DNA of 64,000 nucleotides from Helichrysum umbraculigerum (GCA_949592205.1 CATIUR010000004.1:9551001-9615000); one strand, 5' to 3'. Shown: positions 37,240-50,386, counted from the stretch's first letter. Translations and numbers: made by a program. Notes: a model not told the origin generated them from the sequence alone.

Positions 37240-40121
37240 TGTCGCACCCCCAGATTATGATGCGGAAGCGATTCGGGTCGGGGCGCGACTAATCAAATAT
37301 CAACAGCACATAAGATATAATGAACGACTCTATATGCGTCGTTTACAATACATTGATATTATAAAAGTCTTACACTGTTATAATAGTTTACAAAAGCTCG
37401 AATTGATGTAAGAGATTCTATGTCATAACTAATTTATACAAAATATAGTAATGCATGATAATCTCCTGATGTTTGCATGAGACTCGAGCTAATGGGCATC
37501 CTGAGTGAGCAGACCTACTGTTGCTGCGAACCTGATAATACACGCTAAATTGGTCAGCTTACGTTGGTGAGCTCACAGGTTTAATGATAAAGTATAATGT
37601 ATGAACCGCAAGATTTAAGTATGATGATTTGCAATTAAGCAAATAAATAAATGATAAATGATGTATATAACTGCCATGAACACATAGTCTGAGCTTAACT
37701 GAGGTGTCAGGGTCACAATTAAGTGCCTGAGCGAGGGTGCCTCTATGCGTATGCCTAATCAACACACGTATGAACAAATGATAATGCGTCCGTTTTGACC
37801 AGTCAGTGCTTGCTGACCCGGACGGGGATTGTCAGTCCCATATGGTACCATACACTAACATTCACGCTACAAAGTATTACCAAACTATGCTAATGAGGAC
37901 TTATGATGATTAGATGATTAACTCATGCAGAATATAGCGATATTTGATACTTGCGTTCACATGTAAAACAAAACAGGCATGTATTCTCACCCCTAGAGTA
38001 AAAACAGTAAAATAGGGGCTATGAGGCTCACCTGAGTCTGATGAGATGCTATCGAGCACTAATGATGGTGTACAAGGGAAATGATGTCGTCTCCAACGAT
38101 CGAAACCTGTTGGGCGTCCTAAACACGCAAGGTTTTAATGATTAGATGTCTCAACAGAACATCTATGCTAGTTGTTCCCTCAACTAGTTATGTCCAATTA
38201 CATTGGTTTGTTTGTTCGTGTTTTTGAAAACATGTACGGCCCGTTGGTGATGGTTTGTAATAATAATTCCCAAAGTATTATTATTATGCTTGTTTCGTTT
38301 ATTAACTTGTAAAAATATACGTATTTGTTTAAGTGTTTCAACACATGTATCGTTATCTGTAAATATCGTAGCATCGTTTTTGTTCAAGTTTCATAGTAAA
38401 ACACCTAAAACAATTGTTTCGAGCAAAAATCTAAAGTTTTACATTTTTCGTACCGAGGCTCGTTTCGGTTGACTTGGTCAAACGTGTTTGGTTTGACCCG
38501 AAACTTTTACACAATTCTTAAAATAGTTAACCAAGACTTATAAAGTTGTCGGTACATTTTATGGTCGGCCCGAAGTGTCGGTTTTATATTTATGTCAAAA
38601 ACAGTCCCAAAATGTGTTTTTCGGTTTATGTCGGTTCACTTCGCCACTCAATTTTAACGTGTTCTAGTCCGAATTAGATTCCACAATTTTTACCAGATGT
38701 TCGTGTGTGTGTCCAGAACCTAACGTGATTATTCCAACAATTATCGAGTTCATATAGGTGGGTAATTAATTTCGCGAAAGAACCGTACTCGGTTTTCGAC
38801 AAACATCATACAGTCGCAAAGATCAGATAATACACAAAAATTCGTACGGATCTGGAAAAAGTGAAAAACACGAAAGTTGTAGATATTTTCAATATGCAAC
38901 TTTTAAAAAAAAATTCGTTGTCTAATTCCTCCTAGAACTAGAGATATGATCGTTTTTGTAAACTGGTTTTATGAAGACAAATTCTGTCACTTTTTGCATG
39001 TTCATGTTTAATGTATAAAAACGATTTTTAGCATTATTTTTGGACATAACATAGTTAGATGAGCTATATAACATCAAAATAAACAACATGCAAGTAAATT
39101 AGATGAGGGTTTTGGTGATTCTTACAACAAAATGATGAAGAGAAGATTTTGTGATGAAAAGAAGTTTGATTCTTGTTTCTTCCTCCTCCTTGTTCTTGAT
39201 TCTTGTTATATTTGGTGAGTGATGATGAATATGGGTGATGATTAAACTGATTTTGTGAGTGTGATGGTGGTGAAAATCTATGGCAAGAGAGAGAGATTGA
39301 GTGTGTGTATTTTTGAAATGAAATGGTGAAATGAGAGGAGGTGGTGTGCATGTGGTTAGTGTGTGAAGTGGTCAAGGGATCAAAAGAAATGATGGGGTGC
39401 ATGTGGGTGGCAAAAATCAGCAGATTTTTCATGGGCCCCACCCCAAGTAATTGTGTTAATTTAATTCCCCAATTCACGTTACGCGTGGTACCCGTTTACC
39501 CCTTCGTTTGGACGTTTTTTTAGACGTTTAACGATTACTATTCGCGTTTTGGATAACGATTTAAATCTCGATATTTTTGATTGAAGTATTTATTAAAATA
39601 CTTGAAAACATTTATAAAAATGTTCCGTTAATTTATTGGCCTCGATTTGCGTGTTCGTTGTACGGAGGTTTAATCGCGTGACGTTTAAACTAGACGTTTT
39701 TCGTTATCGGTTTGAAATACGATATTTTTAATGAAAGTTTTACTCGAAATGATATATTTTAAACTTATAAAATATATTTTGGTTCTCATTTGATTATCGG
39801 GCGCGTTTCGCGCGTTTTCGACGCGTTTGTGATACTTTATACGATATAATTAACGTGTTAAATATTATCAACATAATATTTACGAGTTTTTGAGTTTATT
39901 AAATAATTTCGTATTATTTAATATTTTGTTCATCAACGTCCGTATTTATGATGTCAGAATTCATCCGAATATGTAAATGTACGATTTAATAAATCGCATA
40001 CGTGTGTGTATATATAATAAATATATCAATACACATAATGATACACATAATTAATCCTAATTACACGTATTAGTACTATGATTAGGCCCTAATTACTAGC
40101 CCTAATTGGTCGGGTGTCACA
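37240..40121 (-). mobile_element. Solo LTR, Tekay-like, minus strand (2882 bp)
   Basis: On the plus strand it begins TGTCGCACCCCCAGATTATG and ends GGGTGTCACA; read on the minus strand it is TGTGACACCC ... GGGGGTGCGACA. The 5-bp duplication GCCTT flanks it (37235-37239, 40122-40126), with the empty site near 19329 in P450 copy 1. A minus-strand ORF around 39064-39477 lies in the leader-like region and has no recognisable domain, so I do not call it a gene. Confidence 0.92.
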
Positions 40122-40611
40122 GCCTTGATCATATTATTTTGATGATTATGCGATCATATACAATTCAATACTGTGTGGAAATGACTCTAGCTATTAATTT
40201 GATCAAGTATATATCAAAACCTTATTTGATAATTTCATATGAATGACAGGGCAGGTGTTCGTGATGGTGACTGGTTTCAAAGAGAAACATGTATCGAGGT
40301 GTTATGAATAGTGAATGAGGTGTGGGTTATATTGTTTTTCTTTTTCCAATTTATGTCATTAAATTGATTTGTTTTTTTCTCTAAAAAAGGAATTCGCTAA
40401 GGCTATCGAGTGAAGGAATTTGCTAAGGCTATCGGGTGTCACGGAAGTATATTTGCAAAAATATATGAGTTAATTAGTTGGAAGGTAGAAATGAAGATTT
40501 ATCAAGGAAAATGATGTTTTAGCCTACATGCACCGGAAGGCATAATTGGATATCTCCTACGTACATGCAACCATCAAACTAAAACCTTTTCTATATATCA
40601 AATAAAGTATA
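40122..40611. repeat. P450 block copy 2, downstream piece
   Basis: Matches 19329-19791 of copy 1 with small rearrangements. It includes a 26-bp tandem repeat containing GCTAAGGCTATCG (about 40390-40441) that is absent from copy 1. No gene. Confidence 0.8.
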
Positions 40612-43327
40612 TGATAACACGTAAAAAGTCAAGTTTTTAAGTGTTATTATCTCACCTTTTTAGCCCGATTATGGATGAAAACATTTGAAATATATATTTT
40701 ATTACTAAATTTCATAATGAAGGCTAAAAAGGTGATGATGCTTCAAGAATCAACCAAAAAGGCCTAAAAACGAATAAAATAGAGCACAAACGATCATAAA
40801 CGTTCTCGTTCACGCTTTCAAGCACTTTTTAAGTTCTACTTGAAATTATGACCTCTAACTTATGTCATTTTCTTCATTAGGAAATTACGATCACGTGGAT
40901 ATAAAGAATACTGAAAACGGACATACGGTGAAGAAGTTACGCCCAAACGAAGAATCAAGGCAACCGAAGACCGAGATACGGGGGAGCACAAGCCGTATAC
41001 GGCCTGGCATACCCGTATACGGCCATGTTTCAGCCGTATACGGCCTTTGTCCGCCCGTATACGGCCTCATTCTCCCGTGTCTGACCCGTGTTCGCTCGTA
41101 TCGTGCCATTTCCACCCGAAATACGGGAGGTCCCCCCGTATCGTCCTCCTCCCCCGTACAAGATGAGATTTTGATACGGTTGAGCGATACGGTTGAGCAT
41201 TTGAGGGTTAGAATACGGCTGGACGATACGGCTGAGCGACTAGTATATATATGGGATCAAATCATCTCATTTCTCATTCAATTTTTCACACACACTTCTC
41301 TTTACACTTCTCATTTTCATTTTCGTTTTCGTATTTAGATTTTTAGTTTCTCTCTCTAGTCTCTCTCTCTAGTTTCTCTCTCTAGAAACTGGTGAGAAGA
41401 TTAGGGGGAGAATCCGTCGCTTTAGGAGTAGCTATGTAATTTAATTTGTAGAAGCTAGCATTTGTAATACTTGGGATATTATTCGGAGAAATACAAGTGT
41501 TATTCTGCTCGCAATTATTTATCGGTAATATCTATCCTTTCTTATATTAATTTGTCATAATGTTCTTGTTTGATGTTTGTGATTTATTAATGTTTGAAAT
41601 ATGTGTTGCCATGCTTTGTGAGTAGTTACTTGATTGTTTACCATAATTTAGATAGATGTAATTATGATTAATAGGATAACATCATTATGAAACAACGGGG
41701 GTAACGTTATACGGCTTTCATTTGTATAGCGCCGGAAACATCACTAATGTGTGGAGTACGGAACGTGGAAGCTATGAAAGTCGCGGGCACAATCCGTTGT
41801 GGAATAATGGTCCCGATAATTATATAAATGGAATTGTTAAACCTTGTATATGTCTAAACTTATCATGCATCTAGACTTAGTTTACGGATCACCCTTTCCA
41901 GTCCTTCACGTGACTATCACCTTAGCTGTAGGCCTAAGTTTTGGTAGATTGTTATCTGTGTTATCGTACGGAATCCATGTTTGTTACTGTAATCCAGCTG
42001 AAGTACTGGGTATAGCGATGGAAACACCACTGGTGGAGTATAACCGTGGAAGCCTGAGGAAAAGCCGTCGGTACCGACATTGTGCCCTACCTAGAAACCC
42101 TAGAATATGGTATAGGCATCATAAAGCTGTGGAAATGCTAAGTACACCGTAGGACTACCTCTGGTTACAACAAACTGTGGAAATACAGTAACTAAAGTAC
42201 ACCGTATCTATAGTTAGAGTTGGTGAACAGGTGGAAAAGCAGTCATACATGGTGAAATCAACTCTAGTTACAAACACCGTGGAAATGCGTCAAGCACTGT
42301 ACACTGTAACTGTACCTAGAGGGGGTTAATCGTGGGACAGCTGGAGTACACGGTATACTGACCTCGGATTATAAGATATTATGGAAAATGGTTACAGTAC
42401 TGTACACCGTAAAGTACCTAGGGTTAGCAAAGCTGTGGAAAAATGCACTGTATCCCGCTAAGCGTGCCTAGGGATGAATGACTGATCGCAAAGGAGAGTT
42501 CAAGATCATGACAGAAGTAATTGTGCTAATAAAACCTAAGGCATGAGTCTGGAGATGAAAGTCAAGCCCAGCAGTGGTTCAGGATTCTTAAAACCCCTAG
42601 ACTCTACAAAACTGATAGTTTAGAATACAAAGTTAATAATCAGTATGCAATTACATAATAACATTTAGACTTAGGTGTTAAGAACGGTCAGAATAACCTG
42701 AGGGCGGTCTGTTACCTTATTCCTGCACCCTTCATGGGTCACTTGTCATAACCAGGCAGTGTGGTGGGTCGAATAGCCTGTTCTGATCAGAATCACGATA
42801 GCCTAGGTACTCAGTGACATACTAATTTAGAATCTATCTAAAGAAGTAGGGTCCTAGTGTTCACACCTATAGTTTGCTTGTCTGTTATCTAAATGTGTCC
42901 CATAATGAACATCATCACAGTAATGCACTATCCTAAATCATGGTGAACCACGTCTCCGTCATCCTTAAGTGTTGCATATATGCTAGCTTCCCTTTTATTT
43001 TATGTTTTATTAGTTTAATAAATTAGAAAACCAAACACAAACCTATCCAACTATCCAAAACCCAGCTTAATTACTAAGTTATCTGAGTGAGCTCTGCTTC
43101 AATTCTACCGTCGTAAGGAACGAACCTGGATCATCCTTACCACATACTAGTATCAGGTACTCGTACCTAGTATCAGTACGTAGTTCGGAAGGTTTTTGGC
43201 TCTCCCTGACTATTATAAATTTAAAACTACCCATGATGTCGCCCGGTGCTGTTCGGTCAGTCCTTTAACGACAAGGACGGTTCACTCGCAAGGTGAACTC
43301 AACAACCTGACTCATCTGGGCGCATCA
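40612..43327 (+). repeat. 5' LTR of the large Tat/Athila-like element (2716 bp)
   Basis: TG...CA termini. It contains phased GCCGTATACGGC palindromes (40992-41064), further GATACGG half-sites to about 41235, a TATATATATGGG TATA region at 41245, a CT-rich leader and, from about 42050, many CCGTGGAAA/TACACCGTA stretches. The ORF at 40862 lies across the promoter and is not a gene. Confidence 0.88.
40992..41064. repeat. Phased CCGTATACGG palindromes, four copies
   Basis: Perfect palindromes start at 40993, 41013, 41034 and 41055, i.e. 20, 21 and 21 bp apart. They form two units of about 41 bp. The 3' LTR has three units (50771-50883). Confidence 0.92.
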
Positions 43328-43333
43328 AGTTTT

Positions 43334-43350
43334 TGGCGCCGCTGCCGGGG
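43334..43350 (+). other. Primer binding site, Tat/Athila type
   Basis: TGGCGCCGCTGCCGGGG lies 6 bp after the LTR. This is the primer-site region usual in Tat/Athila Ty3/gypsy elements. Confidence 0.85.
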
Positions 43351-43542
43351 ACGGTAGTACGATTTGGAGCTTATTTAGATAAAGTAGTTTTTAAGCGATC
43401 CTTCTGACTAGGACTCACAATCTTTGTTAGGATTTAATTTCTGCCTGTAGATTAATTAACTTAGCGTAGCTTAGAATAACTTCCCTCCATACTACAACTT
43501 TAATTCTTAAACCTTCTTCGTGTGTTCTTTAAAACTTGGGAA

Positions 43543-44856
43543 ATGGCAAATGTACAACAACTAATAGATCAATTTAATAGTCTTGTTCGAGATAGATGTA
43601 GAAGTGATTTCCACTTAGATAACGAATGTCAAGGATATAATAGGAATCATTTGGATAACGTAGGGTACCTAGAGCCTCAAATACAATATCAATATGACCC
43701 TCACACTTTCCAACATCAATATCAACCTTATTATCCTAAACCACTCGAAATCTACCCATACTCATCTTACCCTATATCTGAACCTCAACCGCACGAGAGT
43801 TTTGACTTGAGAGATACGTCTTTGACCTTTCTCGGCAATAATGTTGCTTTCTCACCCCCTTACATCTCACTTGAACAATTATTAAAAGAACAAGAGGACT
43901 TGCTTAAATGCATCTCTCATAACTTAACTGAACAACAAGTAAATAGTAAGGGAGATAGGAATCAAGTTAGACCCAACATTAGGCTACAGGAAGATGATAG
44001 GAACACCCACACCACATCTACTTCACTTGACACAGACTTTCACTCTCACGAGTCTGGTTTCAAACTACCTTCAACTCCTACACCTAACCAATCTTCTAAA
44101 TCCTCATTTCCACCCATTCTTAACCTATCAACGTCCGAGACCAAAGAAGAGTTCATTCTAGAGGAGCTCTCCGAATCACTGCAACTCGAAACTACTGGCC
44201 AGGGTGACGAGTACGACGAGGAGATAGAAATGGAGAGCCCGGAAGAGAAGATTTACACAGAAGACTCAGCTTCAGAAGGACGGAAGGAATGTGCACCAAC
44301 TCTGAGAAGTGATCTCATCCTAACTCAAACCGACGTGGTTGATGCTATCCCACAACTAGTTGTGGTTGATAATATCCCACATATCTTTCCGGATGAATCA
44401 CCCTTTGATCTAGTTGAACCCTCGATTGCCTTTGATAAACTAGTCACCCAAGTTGTTGATAAGAATGTTGCTACAAGATTGGAGACGTCAATGGACTCTG
44501 TCCCACCTCCATGCCCAGAGTACAATATTATCATCAACCAAGAGACCATAGGAAGTAAGGTGGGTTCGGCGTCAAGGTTGTTCTACAAACCATCTCTCCA
44601 CTACATAATGACGTATACGTCATGGAGTGATGAGGACCTCTTTGACCGACCCATCCAACCCATCCAAACTGAGAAAGTACAAGAAATTGAGAGATTTATT
44701 ATACCTCAAGTAAAACAAATCACTTACTTCGGTGCATCTTCTCATCTTATTGGACATACCCTAGGAATAACATGCTTTAACTATATAGGTATGTGCCAAT
44801 ACTACCACTTGTGTCTACTGATGGATACAAGTGAGCTAGGATTTTCTGAGAAATAA
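43543..44856 (+). CDS. Unknown ORF of the large Tat/Athila-like element (437 aa)
   Basis: I start it at ATG 43543 (MANVQQLIDQFNSLV); the frame is also open 7 codons upstream without an ATG. The N-terminal third is rich in Tyr, Gln and Pro (for example QYQYDPHTFQHQYQPYYP). The middle is Ser/Thr-rich and the part around residues 220-250 is strongly acidic (GDEYDEEIEMESPEEK). The C-terminal part has several aromatic residues. I see no zinc knuckle, Gag capsid motif, protease or polymerase motif. It sits where gag is normally found, about 200 bp after the primer site. That it is a structural or accessory retroelement protein is inference only. Confidence 0.6.
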   Translation: MANVQQLIDQFNSLVRDRCRSDFHLDNECQGYNRNHLDNVGYLEPQIQYQYDPHTFQHQYQPYYPKPLEIYPYSSYPISEPQPHESFDLRDTSLTFLGNNVAFSPPYISLEQLLKEQEDLLKCISHNLTEQQVNSKGDRNQVRPNIRLQEDDRNTHTTSTSLDTDFHSHESGFKLPSTPTPNQSSKSSFPPILNLSTSETKEEFILEELSESLQLETTGQGDEYDEEIEMESPEEKIYTEDSASEGRKECAPTLRSDLILTQTDVVDAIPQLVVVDNIPHIFPDESPFDLVEPSIAFDKLVTQVVDKNVATRLETSMDSVPPPCPEYNIIINQETIGSKVGSASRLFYKPSLHYIMTYTSWSDEDLFDRPIQPIQTEKVQEIERFIIPQVKQITYFGASSHLIGHTLGITCFNYIGMCQYYHLCLLMDTSELGFSEK

Positions 44857-45718
44857 AACTAGAGTAAGGCTCGAGACTCGAACAAAAACAAGCGCTTCTC
44901 GGGAGGCAACCCGTGTCTAACATAGTATCAGTAGTAGTTAACTAACCCCAATAAGTAAAAAATGAAACCCTAAAAAGCATGTTTAAAAGTTTTCTTAAGT
45001 TTATGTGAACAAAAAAGGGAATGATTTTCAAAAATGACTTGGAACTTAAATTTCATATTTACTAAAGCCATGGTTTTTGAACTTTAAAGTCAATCTTTTG
45101 CTAAAAACCTGAAACTTTCCTTCTCCCATTTCTTTGAACTTCACTGCTATCTAAGATCTCAAGTTCTCTGCATCCTTTCATTTGCAAACATGGAACCCTG
45201 CTAAGCAACTTGGTTATCTAGGTGCCTTAGTCATCATACACACCACTCACATATTTCGAGCATTTGAGGTACTTACATATATTTCTGTGAACATACATAA
45301 GATCTTTCAATGCCTTATAACATGATTTGTATGTCCATGTGTGCATTATGCTCGAACTCGTTTAAAAATATGTGCTTTGGAAATCTTTATACTTGGCTTC
45401 CTGATTAACTAAATCTACTTGTACTTCCATATATGTTGCTTATTATATGCGGATAAAACTTTTAAGTGTGTCATATACTGGTTTGTTTTTTCAGAAACCT
45501 TCACTTTTAAAAATCATTCAAAAACCAGTGAGTCTATGACCTAGGGAATAATCACATGTCTATTAGATTACATTTGTCTACTCTCTTGTTTGTACAAATG
45601 TCTAACAGACAGGGATTAGCGCCTATGGATGAAGAATCTTTGAGTATAATGGAGAAATGACAAGGGGAGCATTATCGTTCATTAGATTTGGAAAATTTGG
45701 AGCATTGCTTAGGGAAAT
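44857..45718 (+). other. Internal noncoding region of the large element
   Basis: AT-rich sequence without a long frame. A short open piece from about 45600 (MSNRQGLAPMDEESLSIMEK, then a stop) may be a gag remnant cut by the solo LTR; this is a weak call. Confidence 0.4.
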
Positions 45719-47832
45719 TGATGTGCAAATACCGAGTTATAAAATTAAGTAGAAAATATCTAAGTATGGACTATTACACAAATAGGCAAGTGTACCTAAT
45801 CGAGTAGCAATATAGCAAAGATAAGTTCCAGGTTATCGTCCACAGGAACAGTTTACGAGTATTGTGAAATTGTTATCAACTAATAGTTAACCTTTATTGA
45901 AAGCATGTAAAATTTGGGGATAGTACCTTTTAACGACAGGCAGTCGAATGGTTGCATTGAAAGTAAAGACAGAAATAAATAAAGCAAATAAAGATAGATT
46001 CATTACAGATTAAACAAATGTATTTATCTAGACCTTTTACCTCTAGTGTTGGATGATTTAATTAAGAACAATATTGTTACTTAACGTAAGTGAATTAACT
46101 AGTTGGATTTCTTGTCCTCACAACGCAATCACTTAATCAAGATTACATAGTGCAAGTCTCCTTGTCACCTTAGACCTCATTGATTATAACAAGTTAGTTC
46201 AACAAACTAGATTAATTATTAACGTACGTGGTTTAACTAATCGATTCCCTTGCTCTCGCAAGCCAAATATGAAACTAAGATTACATAATGCAACTCTCGT
46301 TGTCATTTAAGACCTCTTAATTATGATTAATGAACCCAACTAATATGAAGTATTAATCTTGTGACTTTACTCTCGTAATAATCAACAATCACACAAGATA
46401 TCTCTTAGTATGATCCACCCACATCACAGTTTAATTACTTTGATCCAATTCTTTGCTTATCTCTAATACAAATCGCTAACTGTCACTTTAGTAAATGCAA
46501 TGCTAAATCCACAAGTTCTCACTTAGTGAAACAAACATAACATTAATTAAATCAAATATAAATAAACCACAATACGAATCGTTCAGTGATTAAACAAACA
46601 TATTATCATACGAATCAAATCAATCTAATAATTATATCCAACAATCTAAAGTTATTAATCAAGATAAACAACAAGTCTTCAAACAATAAAATAAATAAAG
46701 CTATAAAGATAGTATGATCTCAATGGTATGAACAATGTTTACTTAGGTTTACTCGCCCTAGACTTGGATGTATAGATTAAGTACAAGACACGATTGATAA
46801 TGTGCAATTAACAAAACAATCACTTTGTTGTCACAAAACCAATTGAATGATTAACCTTTCTTAGTGCAAGCGTCCTTGACACCAATAGTTATTAACCATC
46901 TATTGTTAATTCTAGTAACTCCATGATTTGATAGCTAACCTTACCGTCGTAAGAGTTACAACCACACAAGGTGTTCCTAAATGTGATACACAAACAATCA
47001 AGTTTTTCAATTTCAATTCAAAACCTTTTATTTGGTCAAATACAAAGATACAATCATCAATCTCTCAATAGATTGTAAATAAGTACATGATAAACACAAG
47101 TTTTCACTTAATGCAACAAATACTTATCAATTGAATCAAAATCAAAACCTAGATCACTCATGGTTCTTTAATCAAACATAAAATTAACACATTAATCTTC
47201 CAATCATGTACGATACATCCATAATCAAGGGTTCATAATATCTAATTAAACACAAGAATCTCAGCCCCAAAGTGTACAAACATCAAACAATCAAAACTCA
47301 TGATAAAATCCATAACAATGGTTATGTAATCAAACCGAAAAGAGTAATGAAACCGGATGATTGGGGATTGATCCTTTGTTCCGGAATGATGGAGATCATG
47401 TTGGAGCACTTAGGATATCTCCAAAAGTCTCTGAAAATCGCCCCATGCCGTCACACATATGAGATAACCCTAAAAATGGCTTAAAATGCGTATTTATGCT
47501 TTGCTGGGCTGTCAGTGTTCGCTGTGCGACCATATACGGTCGCCATGCGATGACCTGGAGAGAAAAAGTGGTCGCTGCGCGATGAAAGGAGATCGCCATG
47601 CGATGGACTGAAATTCAACAAGCTATAAATTTTCACATTTTCATTTGGATTCTTCACTTCTTCAATCATTCTTCAACATATTCACCTGAAATCAATTTTA
47701 AACCAAATAAGTACCGAAAGTTCACATAGTTGACTTAGATGAGATATAATTGCGACTGATATTGCCTCTAAAAATATGTATAAATTAAGCAATATCAGAA
47801 ATGATATATCTTTAGGATACAAAAGATGATCA
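45719..47832 (-). mobile_element. Solo LTR of another Tat/Athila-like family, minus strand (2114 bp)
   Basis: Read on the minus strand it starts TGATCATC and ends TTTGCACATCA, the same TGAT...CATCA style as the other Tat-like LTRs here. A minus-strand TATA box (CATAAATACGC) lies at about 47488-47498. Just upstream of it are TCGC-N-GCGA palindromes starting at 47519, 47540, 47572 and 47593. No primer site or polypurine tract adjoins it. I found no matching 5-bp duplication (GAAAT left, CATTC right). Confidence 0.7.
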
Positions 47833-48847
47833 CATTCTAGCCCCTTTCAGAATTGTTCATCGAGCAAATAACCTCGACATTCACCATATGTTCCCACATA
47901 TTCCATAAATCCAACCATATTTTACCACATCCTTGGTTGCTAGTAGAGCATTTCATGGAACCATTACCACCACAACCACATCCATCCACCCATCCACCCA
48001 TTCACACTTATCCTTACCACCATTGGGGACCATGAATCACCACAACGCTAGTAGTATTTTCCAGCTTATAAAGTATTCATTGCTAAACCTTAGGAATATA
48101 AGCTGATCAAGGAATGGATATCAAGGTATTGAAGACAGGATTGAAATGGAAGATGGAGATCTCTTCTGACAAGAACAACATTACATTTACCCCATTAGTT
48201 CGTCAGAGAAGATCTTGGGTGATAGAAGTTTTAAGGTCAATAGATTCAGCACTGTCAAATCATTGTGAGCTGTTAAGTTACATCAGTGGCTCACGATGAT
48301 TAGGATCCTTGTCCATCATCTCTATCCAACATTTGGTTCATCTTGGTTGATTATGCCTGCATCCTGATGGTGTTATCACTTCATTTTCTACAATCTATCC
48401 TTTTATTCTGAGTTATGAGAGAAGTTGGTGGATGGTTTGAATGAAGAGTATCCCGCATGAGCTTGAGTGCACTTTATGAAGACGAAGTTTGACCCAGCAT
48501 ACACTGGTGCCGACATAGTCTATTTTTCTGATCCTCAGCTCACAGCCGTATAGGGGAGTTTCCTCGTTCTTATCTCTGTTTTGTTATGATCGTATTTGTT
48601 TTACTTTTACCATTTAATAATCTATTCCATATCCTAAACTTATCACTAAGTGTGGGATTCCAGCCCAAAACAAACACTTGAGAAACATTTTCCGATATGT
48701 TCAAACTCTAAGTGTGGGATTTTACTTTCAGTAAATTCTCAACTCAAGAGAACATTAGGGACAATGTTCCTCTAAGTGTGGGATAGCGGTATAGAATACC
48801 ATAGGTTGGATTCTTATTTCCAAAAGCAAACTCGGAAAATGTTCCTC

Positions 48848-48878
<31 letters not shown>

Positions 48879-50375
48879 CCTCACTTTTGCTTAAAATTTT
48901 TCAAAATTTTTGAATTAAAATGTCTTGAGGGGAATCATTTTCGTATATGAGTAATGTATTTTGGAAATTAAGATTAAATAAGTTAAGAATTTCTTGAGCT
49001 GAAATGATGATCTAAAAAGGGCATCGCATGGCTAGGCACATATAACCCATACTTGTAGTGAGGTATCTTGAGCCCATGAAAAGCATTCATTTTTAATGCT
49101 TCACTATTCGTTTGATGAGTGTGTGCCGATGCTTGCATCCGGAATTAGAACTTGCTCCTGTTATACATGTCGAGACCACATTGGTAGAGTACCGTACGCG
49201 GTATAGGTGCAATCAGAGGACCTTGACATTCCTTAGGATTTAACCCTTCTTACATACCTCTTCAAGCCCAAAACCCTTCAAACACTCATTCTTAGTGTTG
49301 ATGATCCGCCTAGAAAACCTTGTTGAGCCTTAGCCTTTTCGTTTCTTTAAAAACCCAAACTTTAAACCCATTTCACTTCCACACCCACCAAAACCTTATC
49401 TTAGAAATTTTTAAATTTTTTTGAAAAACGTTATTTAGATATTCTTTTTGCTTTCACTCAAAAATCCACAAATTCGTGTTTACTCATAACTTCTCGCGTG
49501 CGTTTCATGATCAATACTCAAAGATCGAGAATCTTGTGGTGCGAAAAATTGGCACCAAATAAATTCGAAGTTGTCAATATGTTTGAAAAATGAAAGTAAG
49601 AAAGGATCTCAAAAAGGGCAATAAAATAAAAATGCCTTAGAAGTTCCTTGGCAAAGAAGTTCTAAGCCCAAAAATATAGAAAAAAAGAAAAGAAACGAAA
49701 AATATGTAATAAAGCTAAGTGCTTCGATTCTACAGAAAAACTATGTTCTCTAAAGATATAAAAAAAAAAAAAAAATCTTCCGTGTGTTTTCAAGGGGATA
49801 GAAGTCAAAATAGCTATCTCATTCCCTTATCGTTATCCGTTTCCGTTTTCATTAAAAAGTTTATCTAAATAAAAATTTTCATAAGTTTAAAGAGGCCTAA
49901 GATAAGCAAAACCCTTTTTATTTAAAACCAATTTCTTATCTAGCCATTCCCTTTAACCCTCACCAAACATTACAACCCATCTGAATGTCCTGGGATGATT
50001 AGCGCCGTCCTCACCTAAGTGGTGGAGATGTGATTCTCGAGCAAGTCTATGACGGTGGATGCTGCATGACTGGCTTATGAGCGATTTCGTTTGATTAGAA
50101 TGATAGGTAGCCCGAAACACTTCTGAGTGAATTGAGTGACCACCTTGTGAGATCGCCTAGTCATATATATCCCAAAAGCATGCCTAAGAGAATTATTTCA
50201 TGCTTCTGAAACGAATACCTTATTTTCTCTCAGTTTCCAGGATATGTTACTTATATACGAGATTGTTTGCTCTTGATATGTTTTGATTCACCCAAAAATG
50301 CATTGACACTTTCAAATATTTTCATTGGGAAAGCAAGTGAGAAATTTGAGTTTTGCTTGAGGACAAGCAAAGTCT
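47833..50375 (+). other. Internal noncoding region of the large element with repeated polypurine-like motifs
   Basis: Only short frames. CTAAGTGTGGGAT, the same sequence as at the true polypurine tract, occurs at 48646-48658, 48708-48720 and 48772-48784. A poly(A) run lies at about 48856-48879 and another at about 49759-49775. Nothing else is recognisable. Confidence 0.6.
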
Positions 50376-50386
50376 AAGTGTGGGAT
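50376..50386 (+). other. Polypurine tract of the large element
   Basis: AAGTGTGGGAT lies just before TGATAACACG of the 3' LTR and follows TTGAGGACAAGCAAAGTC, as in other Tat/Athila elements. Confidence 0.8.

Noticed and set aside
39064..39477. 137-aa minus-strand ORF as a gene
   Set aside because: It lies wholly within a solo LTR with clear ends and target duplication; composition is Ser/His/Asn-rich with no motif.
40992..41064. Regularly spaced palindromes resembling a small CRISPR array
   Set aside because: The units are 10-12 bp palindromes inside an LTR of a plant retrotransposon; spacers are 10-11 bp and similar to each other. No Cas genes, and a eukaryotic context.
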